From contig OZ037770.1 of the NCBI GenBank assembly GCA_964035545.1, forward strand, positions 3,453,662 through 3,517,661: a stretch of 64,000 nucleotides of DNA, read 5' to 3'. The notes beneath the pieces were generated by a model, which was not told the DNA's origin, made no database searches, and was given only the letters and a program-made list of their open reading frames with translations. The translations under genes were made by a program, and so were the position numbers. Shown piece after piece: positions 40,285 to 51,224 of the stretch. Numbering within the stretch: the stretch's first letter is position 1; every line of letters begins with the position of its first letter. Origin of the DNA: Bugula neritina (taxonomy: Eukaryota; Bryozoa; Gymnolaemata; Cheilostomatida; Bugulidae).

Positions 40285-41149
40285 TTAATATAATATAGTA
40301 ATTTGTCTTTCGGCTTTTATTTGCTGGCTTTTTGATATATTCAAGTGTTTTAAAATCCCTGACATATATTATAGCAGCTCTTAGAATTGCCTGCAGCACT
40401 CACTGCAGTGGTTAGTTGTATTGCTCATGATGTAGATCTGTATTATAATAGTCTGGCAGAACTGGGGGTTAGGTTCGCAATCTCTGATAAAGTTTTTTTC
40501 TCTTTTGATAATTTATCTTGAAGGTCCAGGTAAATGTTTCCAGGTGGGTGTGGACCTGCCACCCTTGAGCATTTCGAGAAATCCAAGATGGCCGCCCATT
40601 ATAAAAAAACCGTAATATAATAGGCATAAAGTCTATATTATGTTGCAAAAACAAACTTTTTTTGATGATTCAAATAGATGTTCATTTTTAGAATGAATAT
40701 GTGCCATGCCAGTGCAAAATTTATCAAAGCAAAAAGCTAAGAGACATGTTGCTCAGCTCAAAAATTGGAATTGCTTCAATAAAACATCACATATGGTGCA
40801 GGGAAATGATACAGGCTTTTTGAATAATTGTTTAGACAGATATAAAAAAAAAATTGCTTATTGCCAGCGAATAGAAAGGGAAAAAATGCAGAGGCATATT
40901 GCTCAGCTAAAGTTAAAATGGAACATATATATAAGCATACAGATGTGACGAATTTTTGCTCATGTTCATATTAAACACCTTTCTCATTTTTTCTATCATT
41001 AGCATTTGTTAGAAATGTTAGTTCATTGCAGCGCACCCTGTTACTGCTTCACAAGGACAGAACTCTGTGCATGGGATAGATGTACTAGAACAGCCATATC
41101 TCGTTGTTTTGCATGATTGTTAGCTTCTACAGGAGCATTTAATGAAATT

Positions 41150-41559
41150 GGGCCATTTTACTTTATTTAGCACACATCAGCAGATTACGATCAAACATTT
41201 TAATATTTGCTCAAAATTTATGAAAACTTACTAAATAAAGTAATAGAATTTGCTGATTCTAACTTTGCATAGCAAAAAAACTGGGAAGAGATCTTGCAAC
41301 ATTTAAACGCGGTGTCATAAGTCATACGAGCTAAATATATATTTGTGAACCATCATGATTCATATAATATTTCAATATACTAATAAATTAGGAAAAAACA
41401 TAGAAAATCATGCATAATTGAAAAAGCTTTAATTATTCAGTTTTATTTGTCAAAATTTTGATAGCTTAAGACAAAAATCTATACACAATAACAGCTAAAT
41501 CGTAAGAAATCGCCAAAACTAGAGTCATCGAGTGTACACCAAATTAGGTAAAATGATCC
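41150..41559. mobile_element. MITE nested in the DNA transposon
   Basis: Starts GGCCATTTTACTTTATTTAG and ends AATTAGGTAAAATGATCC, as in the element at 28152-28511, but is more diverged in the middle. Confidence 0.65.
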
Positions 41560-41562
41560 ATG

Positions 41563-41820
41563 TACTTCATAATACTGTCTGGTGTAAGCCCAACATCATT
41601 TCCTTCTTTTTTGGTAAAAGAGATTCTATTAGATCCCCTTCCACCTACCAATGTTTTAGTGGGTTTAATGCCGATGTTTCATATGGCTACCTGGAGGTGT
41701 GCTCTGGTGACATTGTCCAACACAGTTGGTTTAAGGTCATACTTTTCATTTTCTGGCTCTTTGCCAGGTGCTTTATGTTCTATATGAACAATGTTCCACT
41801 GATAGCTCGAACAGGTTGAA
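41563..41820 (-). pseudogene. Fossil coding fragment of the transposon
   Basis: Minus strand reads about 85 codons with one stop: SSYQWNIVHIEHKAPGKEPE, then TKTLVGGRGSNRISFTKKEG and DVGLTPDSIM. It stops at the nested MITE; an open, protein-like stretch of about 35 codons on the other side (about 41040-41150, NAPVEANNHAKQRDMAVLVH) may continue it. Likely part of the transposon's protein, family not identified. Confidence 0.4.
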
Positions 41821-43269
41821 TGTCACAGGAACAAAAAAAATATGAAAAGATAAAGAAACTCATGTTCTCCAATATACTTTTTTATTTTTTTCAAAAGCCA
41901 ATTCATGTTTAAGTTATAGCTTGTTGAAAAACATAGTCCCCCTTCCACATTCTTTTCAATTTATACGCTCCTGACTTGTTATTGTGTCTCAATAATATGC
42001 CTTGTATTTGAGTGCTTGTTAGTCTCGCTTCACTAACTTTGCCTATACTTCACAAGTGCCAGTGCTGCTGGCTCAAAAGCTAAATGTTATAAACTGTCAG
42101 CTAAAACCCAATCTTGTATTCCTAGGTTGGTTGGCCTAAATAAAACAATAGTCAAATCATGATTTCATGTTTTAAAAATTTACTCTATTCTAACCTGCTG
42201 CCTAGCTAGTTCTCTTTTTGATGTATAATTACAAAATTTGTGATACATTTTTTTGGCAACCATGTGATTTATAAAATGCAGTAATGGTACTTATAATATT
42301 ATATTATTATCATTATAATATATTATATAGTATTATGTGTGTTTTTATTATACTGCATAATATCTATTTTATTATTGTTGTTGCGCAAACAAGTTCAATT
42401 AACCTAGTTTTCAAAATGTACCTCTAAATTATCAGAATATCAGTTTAGATATTTTCATGCTTTGTTAGGTAAACCTAAAAAAAGAGGCTGTATTCCCAAA
42501 GTAAAGGGTGTTGAACTATGAACTATATTAGATTAGCCACTCTGCTACCAAGTGCATCAGTATAATATTATATGAATAGCTCTGATGCTTTGTCTCCGGT
42601 GGCTGGCTGCGATATGATAACTTGGCCAACTTCCAAGAGTTTAAAATTGGCGCAATTATTCAAGAGGTTACATGCTGCACAGAGCTAGCAGTGATAGTAA
42701 CCTTGCTATTGGCAGTACTTATTACAACTGCCAGCATATAAGCTGCATTGTAGAATGCTGTTGGGGTAGGCTAGTAAAACCAAATTCTGCTCTCTAATAT
42801 ACCTAAGACACAATGCAGCAACATAATTGTTCATTTCAAATTACATTGCCACCCTTACATGAGCTGTGGGCTTCATAAAGATTCATATGATTAGAGATTT
42901 ATGCTATAGGCTAGCTATGATGAAAATAACACACCATTGTCAAAGTTAACTTCAAGTATGTTGTTTTCCAGAAACTCAGTAATGTCCATTTATCTCTCGC
43001 ATACAAATACTTATGTAATAGCATACAGTTTAAGTTTTATTTTAGAGCACATCTGCAAACTCTACAATAAGAGCTTGCTTTACCAGTCTATTTCAGACCT
43101 GTTTTTGTAGCTAGTAATACGCAAGCTACTTATTTTTAAACTTTTGGGTTATTTGTTCAAAACCATTTGCTTTGACTGCTATCAACATGAATTGACAGCC
43201 TAATAATTATAACCCATTTGCGCGCGAAATATTTATGTAATGATAGTCACTCAAATAGTGCACGTTTTA

Positions 43270-43345
43270 GAAGCATGACTGCGTGGTCCAGAGGTTAGAG
43301 GCGTCAGCGACGAGTTGGTTGGTCATGGTTCAACCCTGTTTTGTT
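43270..43345 (+). repeat. tRNA-like sequence
   Basis: GTGGTCCAGAGGTTAGAGGC (A-box like) followed 35 bases later by GGTTCAACCC (B box). Probably a SINE head inside the DNA transposon; no good cloverleaf. Confidence 0.4.
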
Positions 43346-44645
43346 GCAATTTTTTTTGTCAACTTATGCAAATCCTACGCATGTATAATAAATATGGCTA
43401 TAATTGTAAAGTTTTTTTTTTAACTTTTGTTCAACAGTAAGACAACATACATGCATAATAATTAGATACTGAACACTAGACTAAACCTTAAATTGATCTT
43501 ATAGAATACAATGTACTTAAAATAATCATATGTGAATTAGAGAAACTGAAAGTATACACCTGCTGCGCTATAGACAGACCTTTACTGACAAGACTGCAAA
43601 GTGAAGTGATTTAGCTGAAATTAACTCTGCCAAACAAACAAAGAATTATGTTGTGCTGAGGCATTTTCAATATATTATTGTAACATAGTGAGATGATTCA
43701 GCTAAGTGCTAATGTAAAACAGGGAACATTATATTGGCAGAAATCCAATAGATTGCCAATTTGTGCGAGAGGGTACTATATGTTATTGTGATAGCGCAGA
43801 GCGGCAAACGTACTAGGAATGTTATAATTAGTCACAGGAGCGTAGCTAGAACCACCATATGAAGAATTTAGAAAATTGCAGTGAAACTTGCAAAATGGTG
43901 TATGTTTTTACCAAATTGTGAAGAGCATAAACAGAATTTCAAAAAACAAAGAAAGTATATTAGAGAAAACATATCAAGGAATGTCAAGTTTAACTTTTAG
44001 ACTTTATAAAATGAATCCCCTGTGCTACAGCAGTGGAACATGGAGGGTGTAAAATTTTACTTATTATGCAACAACTTTCTCAGAAATTTTTTTATTGAAA
44101 AATTAAAAAAGTATATGAAAGAGGAATGCAAGAGCTATCTTTTCATGTAAAATTTGTTAATGTGAGACAAAAACTGTTCGAGCTATCCCCTGGAAACCGT
44201 TTATATATAACATAAAGCAGTGCATGAATCTGGAAAGTAATGACCTTAAACTAACTGTGAATAGCTTCATCTGTACATAAATTAAAGGCACATCGTAAAC
44301 AGCATTGCTGACCTTAGTTTTCTAAGCCTTTTGTTTTGTAGATGTCATGGAGGAGCACTTTGCATAAGCGTAGCAACATAGCATAACTGTGGTAGCTTGT
44401 ATAAATATTCATCCTGAAAAGAAGCCTTAGTGTAACACAAAAATCACACGTTTCTTCTACCAAGACATTTAGTATGACTCCCTTTTCAATATTTTACATT
44501 GTTGCCACTGTATCAAACTTTGATGAGAGGCCATGGACCGGCAGCAAATTGTTCATTATAGGGATTTGTCTCGGACTTTCTCACCTAGTACGCTGTGGTC
44601 TAGGATGGGTGGCGGTTTTTCAGGGCACCAAGTGCTATCAGAGAG

Positions 44646-45045
44646 TGTCATCTGATTCTGTTATCAACATCTTCGTCTAAGAGGCCACATTTCAGTATGT
44701 CGTCTTTCACTGTATCCATTAACCTTTTCTTTGGCCTCCCTCTTTTTCTCTGTATCTTCATCTCAGCCACCATTATAATATCTTCCTCCCTATCTCTTCT
44801 GTGCACATGTTCATACCAGTGAAGAGGTCTCCTCCTCATGCCTATTGTGATGGCTTTTACTTTGGCCTCCTCTTTATATTAGCATTTGTTATATGGTCTT
44901 CCTGCTCTATATTGTAAATGTGTCAAAGCATCCTCATCTCAGTTGCACTTATCTTGTTCTCTTGTGGACATGTCTGATATTCATACATCAGTGTAGTTTC
45001 TATCGCCCTCTTGTATAACAGAACCTTCAGCTTGGTGGACATTTT
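44646..45045 (-). pseudogene. LINE reverse-transcriptase C-terminal fragment
   Basis: Minus strand codes LKVLLYKRAIETTLMYEYQT, ISATEMRML, then HVHRRDREEDI and KRGRPKKRLMDTVKDDI, the typical end of non-LTR retrotransposon ORF2 proteins (usual form YG-Q-W, A-EMR-LR, R-L-WYGHV-RR, RGRP-KRW-D). At least one stop replaces Arg and the frame shifts near 44850. Nested in the DNA transposon. Confidence 0.65.
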
Positions 45046-45077
45046 TTTAACTTCTTGTCGCGAACTGTTCTGAAAAC

Positions 45078-46190
45078 TCATTTTTCACAGATTTTTTTGA
45101 GAATTGACTTGGTCTTAGTTTTTCTTATTTTCCCTGCTTCTTTGAATGTAGAAGGTGGCAATGCTGCAAGTTTATGAGCCATTAAAGGGTCTGCATCCAA
45201 ATTCTTGGTCTGCTTGAGTGCAATGGCTTGAGCATGTGTGACTTCAGTATCATACACAAGAGTATTAGAAACTTTAATATGCCTTTGAGATGATACCATT
45301 GTCTTCACTTTAGATGACAAGGATTTATTTAACCTCTCCGACTACTTCACTTTAAATTTTTGTATAGATGCTTTACCTATAACAAAAATATTGTCAATAA
45401 TAATTGCTGAATAACTGATAACTTTCTCTGTTTCAATATTGACAAGAGCAACTGGGTGGCATCCTTCTTTGAGTGAGACATTGCAGAGTTCAATCTTCCT
45501 TTTGACAGACTCCCTGCCCTTTGAATCAAATTGGATTCTTGATTGCATCTCATCCTTATGAGTAGTGGAAGCATTTATTTCAGACTCATTTGATGTCACT
45601 GAGGCCTTACTCTATCTTGTTGCATGCAGAAGTGCTGTACCTCCACACCTTGCCAATTTCAGTTTTATTGGTGATGCCAATGATTCCCCCTTGCTGTGAC
45701 CAAATCTCACGAAGATCACCTCAATGGTCATGTCTGACCAGATGCCGTCAAGCTAGCCGCGTTTATGATGCATTGTGTGGTTACCAGCCTCGAATTCAAT
45801 TCTTACATTTTGTGGCATGACCTCCATGCTACACAGATATAAGTACATTTCCTCTTCCATTGTTAGATGTAAGGCCCAGTCTCCTTCTCTATCAGCTATG
45901 ATGTGGGTGTTGATGGTGAAAATTGGTCTGCTAAAGCACATGACCCGCAGTTTTGCTGTTTTTGAGCTCTCTGAAATCTTAGTCAACATCTTTTCAAGGT
46001 CCTCCATGCTAGTGATTACACTTTCATCAAAGACTGGCTTCAACAGCTCTCCCACCAATATTCTCAGGCCCCGTACATTCTGCGGAAACTTTTTTTATTT
46101 AGCATTTTGGAGAAACCATGCACCAAAAGTTGAATTGACTACTTTTGCCAAATCCGTTTCAACCATTGGTGTTCCAGTGCTCCCAACATA
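45078..46190 (-). pseudogene. Broken transposon protein of a widespread uncharacterised metazoan family
   Basis: Three pieces in order on the minus strand: about 45753-46190 (NVRGLRILVGELLKPVF, TKISESSKTAKL, READREGDW-like ADREGDWALHL, MYLYLCSMEVMPQNV), 45342-45599 (HKDEMQSRIQFDSKGRESVK, HPVALVNIETE) and 45078-45320 (VKTMVSSQRHIKVSNTLVYD, LMAHKLAALPPSTF). I recognise the motif series (RAEREGDW-LHL, Y-L-M, RIQ-D-KDR, VPTSMF-like APLPPSTF) from long hypothetical proteins repeated in cnidarian, mollusc and fish genomes. The segment after ADREGDWALHL is shortened, and frames are interrupted by stops and shifts. I do not know its biochemical activity. Confidence 0.55.
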
Positions 46191-47512
46191 GGTCATCGAA
46201 AGGGAGAAATTAATAGTAAGTGTTTATGAAAAGGGATTAGTATGAAAAAGGTAAGGAGCCACTGTTCTCATGAATGTATTACTTCCCCCAGCATAAAATA
46301 GATTCTCTTTCATAAAAAAACTGTTTACAAATGTTTTTAGAGAAAAAGTCAAATGTGCTGATTGTAGAAGTAGTTTTTGAAAGCAAAAATGTCAATATTT
46401 AGATAAATGATGTGTCAATAATAAAGCAATTAAATTATGTTAAGAAGCCATGGTGTTGTATTATCAAAGTTGTTCACCCTTTTTTTCCAATTTTTAAAAG
46501 TATAGCTAGAATTTTAAAACTGAAAATAACTATTAAATTAGCAACTCAGCAAACCTTTTTAATACGCATGCTATAGTTTGAAATAAATTGCTATTTAGCT
46601 CATATGACAATGACGTTGCATTTCAATTTTGCAGAACCCCTTTCAGCTTTATTTGTTGGACATATTTGTAATCAGCATATAAGATCACCCCATATAGTAA
46701 GTTTTCATGAATTTAGAACAAACTGATGCAGAGATGCAAGGAAATGATGAACATGGCAAGGCTAGGTTAAACTTTAAAAAATGAATAATTAAGGCTTAGC
46801 TTAGCTACCCTTGGGTGTCATTTGTCTATTACTCAATAATACACATGACAAAGGCACATGCATCTTTATTATATTAATTTCTAAAGATTTCAAAACATTC
46901 GAACCTTAAATTTAGCTTTGGTGGGTAGATACATTTAAATTATAAAGAATCGTCTGGTGCCTGGCGGCCATCTTGAATTTCTCAAAATGCTCAAGAGTAA
47001 GAAGTCCACACCCACCTAGAAACATTTACCTAGACCCTATATTTGAATAATCAGAAGAGAAAAAAACTTTATCCGGGATTGCGAACCTAAGTCAAAATTT
47101 GGTGTTTTTTTGCCAGACTATAAAGGTTAAATCGACTATGATTTGGAAGAAAAGATGCAATATTAAATTTTGTTTGATAAAGGCTACTAGTTAAAGTGCA
47201 ACAATTTGAACTTGGATATATATTGATAGCTGCATAGTACATATTATATAAGTATATATTGTAATATATGCATAATATGTAATTATATGCTGTAATACAT
47301 ATTATGTTTGTATTGGCTATACAAGTGTGCATATATGTATTTAAAAGGCATCTGACAGAAATTACACAAAATACTACATGCAAAAAGAAACTCTGTAATT
47401 ACTATAAGCTATACAGAAATGTTACATCAAATTAAACAAAATATAATATATATACAAATAATATAATATATACTAAATAATTTGGCTAATCTGTATTATT
47501 GAGTTTACCCAG

Positions 47513-47585
47513 CTGTGGTGTGATGGTTTAGCTCGCCTGCTTGCAAGCCGGAGGTCTGTGGTTCGAATCCCGGTATAGGGACAAA
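47513..47585 (+). repeat. tRNA-like sequence, copy A
   Basis: GTGTGATGGTTTAGCTCGCC, TTGCAAGCCGGAGG and GGTTCGAATCCCGG follow tRNA order (D arm, anticodon loop with TGC, T arm), but acceptor and anticodon stems do not close. Probably a SINE head or pseudo-tRNA. A near-identical copy is at 54512-54584. Confidence 0.5.
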
Positions 47586-47992
47586 TTTTTACCATATCCG
47601 AAGTTGCTGACTCCACCAGCTCTTCTGAAAGTATATATTCATGCATTGAGGTCTCTGATAAGTTGTGTATAGAGAGCTAATGTGTATTACCTCAATATAT
47701 CATTATGTATATATTATTAATCTAGCTTCAACTATACATAAGGCTCTAAAATGAAAAGCCATACAATTATGAAATTCTGATAATTATATTCTTACACAAA
47801 TCCATACTTTTTATAGATGTTAATATACTATACATAATATACTGGGGTTTTATGCCACCTACCATTGTAAATTATTTTGATATTGAGTGCATTTTCTACT
47901 TAAATAAAAATAGGAAATTGATATGCCTAAACGAATGAATTGATATTATTGGAAGATAAAACTATTACTTGAATTTTTATGCTAAAATCTAT

Positions 47993-48262
47993 CTATCTGC
48001 CTACAGTAACTGATGTAAGAAACCTGCCAACTTCATAGGCTGAGAATACAACTCCAATATAAGTCTGCGTTAAACCTGTTTTCAAGGCTACTTCTGGAAA
48101 CAGAGGATAAAGAAAAGACTCTACACCCAGTGCCCCACCCTGAAGTAACAGAACTACAGTTAATAGTCCTAGGTCTTTCCATCTCCAACCAACTCCTGAG
48201 TGTTTCTGACTTTTTAAATATTCATTTGATTTGTTTATAGTCTTCTCTGAATTTTCAACCAA
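47993..48262 (-). pseudogene. MFS transporter (SLC18B1-like) exon, copy A, broken
   Basis: Codes a cytosolic N-terminal stretch, then the first membrane helix DLGLLTVVLLLQGGALGVES, FLYPLFPEVALKTGLTQTYI and VVFSAYEVGRFLTSVTVGR. The pattern PLFPxxAxxxGxTxTxIGxxFxxxE is that of helix 1 to helix 2 in SLC18B1-type vesicular amine/polyamine transporters. One extra base upstream (AAATCAG against AAGCAG in copy B) destroys the start, and a deletion cuts off the region where copy B has a possible splice donor. No other exons of the gene were recognised. Confidence 0.55.
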
Positions 48263-48984
48263 GAGAGACAACTCCTGATTTGATACTTACAGTTATTTAA
48301 GACATTTATTAACTGTTTCATGTTTTATTATTATTGAAAACGGAACTAAATATATTTGGACATCAATAAGTTAGGTATCATGGTATTTTAGAAAGTGTCT
48401 AATGAAATATATATTATAATATAAATTTAAAAAATGGGCAGCAAAACTATAAACACCGTGTTTGAGACAATTCCTATAGCTCTAGGGAAGAAATCAGTTG
48501 AAGTTTGAAATTTATATACCTAACCAAGTAATTATTGTGTTTACTTTTATCTCAGGTTTCTGTAAAATTATATAAGCATTATTTCAATAAATTTCATTTC
48601 ATTAGCTTGGCTTTGCAATGCACTGCAGGTGCTAGGCAACATCTCTAGTACAGTGTTTTCACTACCCATCGGTACACTGTATGCATGACACCTATTATAT
48701 ATATATAGCCTGTCACACCTCAAGTTGCAACTCATGTTATATAACTATATATAAAGCTGTTATAACAATAATCATCTCTATGGTGATAAAAATGTAATTA
48801 TATTCAAAAGGAGTTAATTAGTTGGTAAACATTTTACCTTATTCATAAATTTATCATAGAAGTGTTAGACTATTAATTAGTTAGCTCCCTAAGAAGGTTA
48901 TAGCATGATACCGTTGGTTGCCTGCATTACATGCATGCAGCATGCTATAGATATGCAGAGTTTCATTAAAGTTTTTATTTTAGC

Positions 48985-49075
48985 ATTATTTATATGATTA
49001 TTTGAAGTATTTCTATAATTATTTGAAGTATTTCTATGATTATTTGAAGTATTTCTATGATTATTTGAGGTATTG
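48985..49075 (+). repeat. 21-bp minisatellite, about 4 units
   Basis: Unit GATTATTTGAAGTATTTCTAT. The same locus in the duplicate copy (56950-57665) has about 33 units. Confidence 0.9.
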
Positions 49076-49378
49076 AAACAGATAAAAAAGCTGTGGTATT
49101 TTACAGATGTAGCGACCATTAACACTGAACGGACTAATAGATGCCGTAAAAATCAATTTATATGAAAGTCTAATTGCAGTCTTTATGTGCATGATAGCAG
49201 AATTAGCTGTACATAAGCTGTGCCATACTAAATACAGAAAAGCATAGAATATAGTTAGTGTAGCTATGAAACTCTAATTAAGTTATAATGATGCGTGCTT
49301 GTTGTTTACATATTAAAAAATTGTATCAAAAGCTTTTATTACTCATAGAATGTTCCCAAAGTAACCAAGGTTGCTGAC

Positions 49379-49380
49379 AT

Positions 49381-49473
<93 letters not shown>
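49379..49473. repeat. (TA)n microsatellite
   Basis: Nearly pure TA run at the right end of duplicated segment A; the equivalent in copy B is at 57979-58054. Confidence 0.95.
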
Positions 49474-49476
<3 letters not shown>

Positions 49477-49517
49477 AAATGAGTGTTTATAAAACGTTAC
49501 TAGAGTGCTCTATAGAA

Positions 49518-49575
49518 ATAAATCTGACGAGTGCACATCGTTCTTGTGTACGAAACTACTAGTAATAAATGCCAT
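49518..49575 (+). ncRNA. Hammerhead-ribozyme-like motif, degenerate
   Basis: Plus strand: core CTGACGAG (49524-49531), stem II of seven pairs (GTGCACA with TGTGTAC, one G-U), GAAAC (49552-49556), then stem III TAC-TA-GTA with one C-A mismatch before an AUA cleavage-site triplet. Stem I is weak, so activity is doubtful. It is framed by inverted AAAATGAG/CTCATTTT. Confidence 0.45.
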
Positions 49576-49602
49576 TATATTAATCAAATCTCATTTTATT
49601 TC

Positions 49603-49608
<6 letters not shown>

Positions 49609-49633
<25 letters not shown>
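49609..49633. repeat. (TA)n microsatellite
   Basis: Short TA run directly before the tandem hammerhead repeats. Confidence 0.9.
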
Positions 49634-49851
49634 CTCAATCTGTGGACAGCAGCTGTTTCGGGATTTGTTTTACTAAAGCATATTTAAAAGGTGTGTAAAC
49701 TCCAGCCAGAGTGCTGAAGTGACTCTATAAGGGGTCACCTAGGAGTCACGAGCATTGCAAAATGCTAGCAGCTTGAGTTTGTGACCATGGTGAGAGTGCT
49801 CAATCATTTAATGTCATTACTGAGCATCAAATGAGAGCGTAATATCTCAAT

Positions 49852-49896
49852 CTGTGGACAGCAGCTGTTTCGGGATTTGTCCCCTCATCAGCACAG
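49852..49896 (-). ncRNA. Type I hammerhead ribozyme, unit 2
   Basis: Minus strand, 45 nt: stem I CTGTG/CACAG (five perfect pairs), core CTGATGA, stem II GGG/CCC with loop GACAAAT, GAAA, stem III ACAG/CTGT with loop CTG, cleavage triplet GTC. Every invariant core position is present. Self-cleavage is predicted between 49857 and 49856. Confidence 0.85.
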
Positions 49897-50122
49897 AACA
49901 GAGTACCCTGGCCCACACCTTCGCAATAGTAAAACTTATAGTTTTACTAAAGCATATTTAAAAGGTGTGTAAACTTAAGCCAGTGTGCTCAAGTGACTCT
50001 AGGGGTCACCTAGGAGTCACGAGCATTGCAAAATGCTAGCAGCTTGAGTTTGTGACCATGGTGAGAGTGCTCAATCATTTAATGTCATTACTGAGCATCA
50101 AATGAGAGCGTAATATCTCAAT

Positions 50123-50167
50123 TTGTGGACAGCAGCTGTTTCGGGATTTGTCCCCTCATCAGCACAG
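50123..50167 (-). ncRNA. Type I hammerhead ribozyme, unit 3
   Basis: Same as unit 2 except that the outermost base of stem I is changed (CACAA instead of CACAG), leaving four pairs. Core and cleavage triplet are unchanged. Confidence 0.8.
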
Positions 50168-50372
50168 AACAGAGTACCCTGGCCCACACCTTCGCAATAG
50201 TAAAACTTATAGTTTTACTGAAGCATATTTAAAAGGTGTGTAAACTCAAGCCAGAGTGCTCAAGTGACTCTATAAGGGGTCACCTAGGAGTCACGAGCAT
50301 TGCAAAATGCTAGCAGCTTGAGTTTGTGACCATGGTGAGAGTGCTCAATCATTTAATGTCATTACTGAGCAT

Positions 50373-50376
<4 letters not shown>

Positions 50377-50420
<44 letters not shown>
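50377..50420. repeat. (TA)n microsatellite
   Basis: TA run directly after the last hammerhead repeat unit. Confidence 0.9.
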
Positions 50421-50424
<4 letters not shown>

Positions 50425-50982
50425 GTGGGAAGATTGTTTACAGTTACATTGTGTGTCGTTTAGTTTAGTAGCGGTAGTAAGAATGTGTGCAGTTTTAAGT
50501 TTGTGTTGGTTTGAGCCATCAATAATATTTTTCATGTTGGGCATGCATGAATAACTAATTTTTGTGGTTTTCCTATTAACAATTTTACTTAGTTGGTTGG
50601 ATGGTGAAAAGCATTTGTCAATGATTTGAAGAAATTTCTTCCCTATTTTGGTTTTTACCGTTGAACTAAACTTATTTGTGCTGTTTAGCTTTTAATAATT
50701 GAATGATAAAAATTAAATGTGAAGTTTGAAAGGCTTTGTAAGCTTTAGGAACACCACACAAGCACTTTTGTTGAGATGAATTATAATATAATACTACCAA
50801 TAGCTTTGGGCGGATTTGGTTTTGTATTATCAAACAACACAAGTACAAACTCAAGCTCGCTTAAAATATTCAAACAGCATTAGCTATTATAGACATTAAA
50901 AGTATATAGGTATAGATTATAATTTATAAGACATATTGTTATACAAATAGACAGCAAAAGCTTAAAGAGATTATTTGTTGAA

Positions 50983-50983
<1 letters not shown>
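50421..50983. other. No recognised feature
   Basis: AT-rich spacer between two (TA)n blocks; short open frames have no recognisable content. Confidence 0.4.

Positions 50984-51047
<64 letters not shown>
50984..51047. repeat. (TA)n microsatellite
   Basis: Pure TA run. Confidence 0.95.
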
Positions 51048-51050
<3 letters not shown>

Positions 51051-51102
51051 GTAGTGTGTTCAGATTGTTAATGATACATATATATTTTTTTATTTAAAAA
51101 AT

Positions 51103-51152
51103 CTCACATGACTATATAGTTTCGTACAGTAAACTGCACTCGTCAGGTGTTA
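51103..51152 (-). ncRNA. Hammerhead-ribozyme-like motif downstream of the zinc-finger ORF
   Basis: Minus strand: core CTGACGAG (51139-51146), stem II GTGCAG/CTGTAC with loop TTTA (six pairs, one G-U), GAAAC, stem III ACTA/TAGT with loop TA, cleavage triplet GTC. Stem I has a mismatch at its first pair (A-C) and about three further pairs, so activity is uncertain. Confidence 0.5.
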
Positions 51153-51224
51153 GACTAAAAATAAATAAAATCTATGAAGCATACCTATTATTTAAATTTT
51201 TACATAAAGAAAACTATCATAGTC

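Larger units (their letters stand above)
38674..40448. repeat. Duplicated segment, copy A part 1
   Basis: Matches 52377-54137 nearly base for base (a few percent difference by eye). The homology starts 8 bp after the exon 1 donor of TRIQK. In copy B the matching sequence runs directly into the match of 47121 onward. Confidence 0.9.
40449..47120 (-). mobile_element. 6.67-kb TIR DNA transposon, inactive
   Basis: Ends are inverted repeats of about 150 bp (40449-40596 and 46963-47120). Both begin TAGTCTGGCA and share AGGTTCGCAATC, GATAAAGTTTTTTTCTCTT, GGTGGGTGTGGAC and AAGATGGCCGCC. A 3-bp duplication TAA flanks it (40446-40448 and 47121-47123). The duplicate segment at 54130-54140 preserves the empty site, which confirms the boundaries. 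Inside are fragments of a conserved transposon-borne protein on the minus strand, a nested LINE fragment and a nested MITE. The superfamily is not certain: a 3-bp TSD is known for PIF/Harbinger and Academ, but I see neither family's hallmark clearly. Confidence 0.85.
47121..49395. repeat. Duplicated segment, copy A part 2
   Basis: Matches 54135-57978. Differences include a deletion of about 150 bp near 47990 relative to copy B and a far shorter 21-bp minisatellite (about 48985-49075). Confidence 0.9.
49634..50378 (-). repeat. Tandem repeat of about 271 bp with hammerhead ribozymes (retrozyme-like)
   Basis: Three direct units: about 49634-49841 (lacks about 60 bp inside the ribozyme region), 49842-50112 and 50113-50378, about 97% alike by eye. 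Each contains GTTTCGGGATTTGT...; units 2 and 3 carry a full hammerhead on the minus strand. Unit length and tandem layout match what is known for animal retrozymes and hammerhead satellites. (TA)n blocks abut both ends. No protein coding. Confidence 0.8.

Noticed and set aside
40706-40948. 80-codon plus-strand ORF inside the DNA transposon
   Set aside because: Lys-rich low-complexity reading with an internal near-repeat; no recognisable family, and the transposon's coding remains are on the minus strand.
41532-41819. 95-codon plus-strand ORF
   Set aside because: The minus strand of the same region reads as protein-like transposon sequence; the plus frame is its shadow.
47513-47585. Functional tRNA-Ala
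   Set aside because: The B box is good but acceptor and anticodon stems do not pair; more likely a SINE head or pseudo-tRNA.
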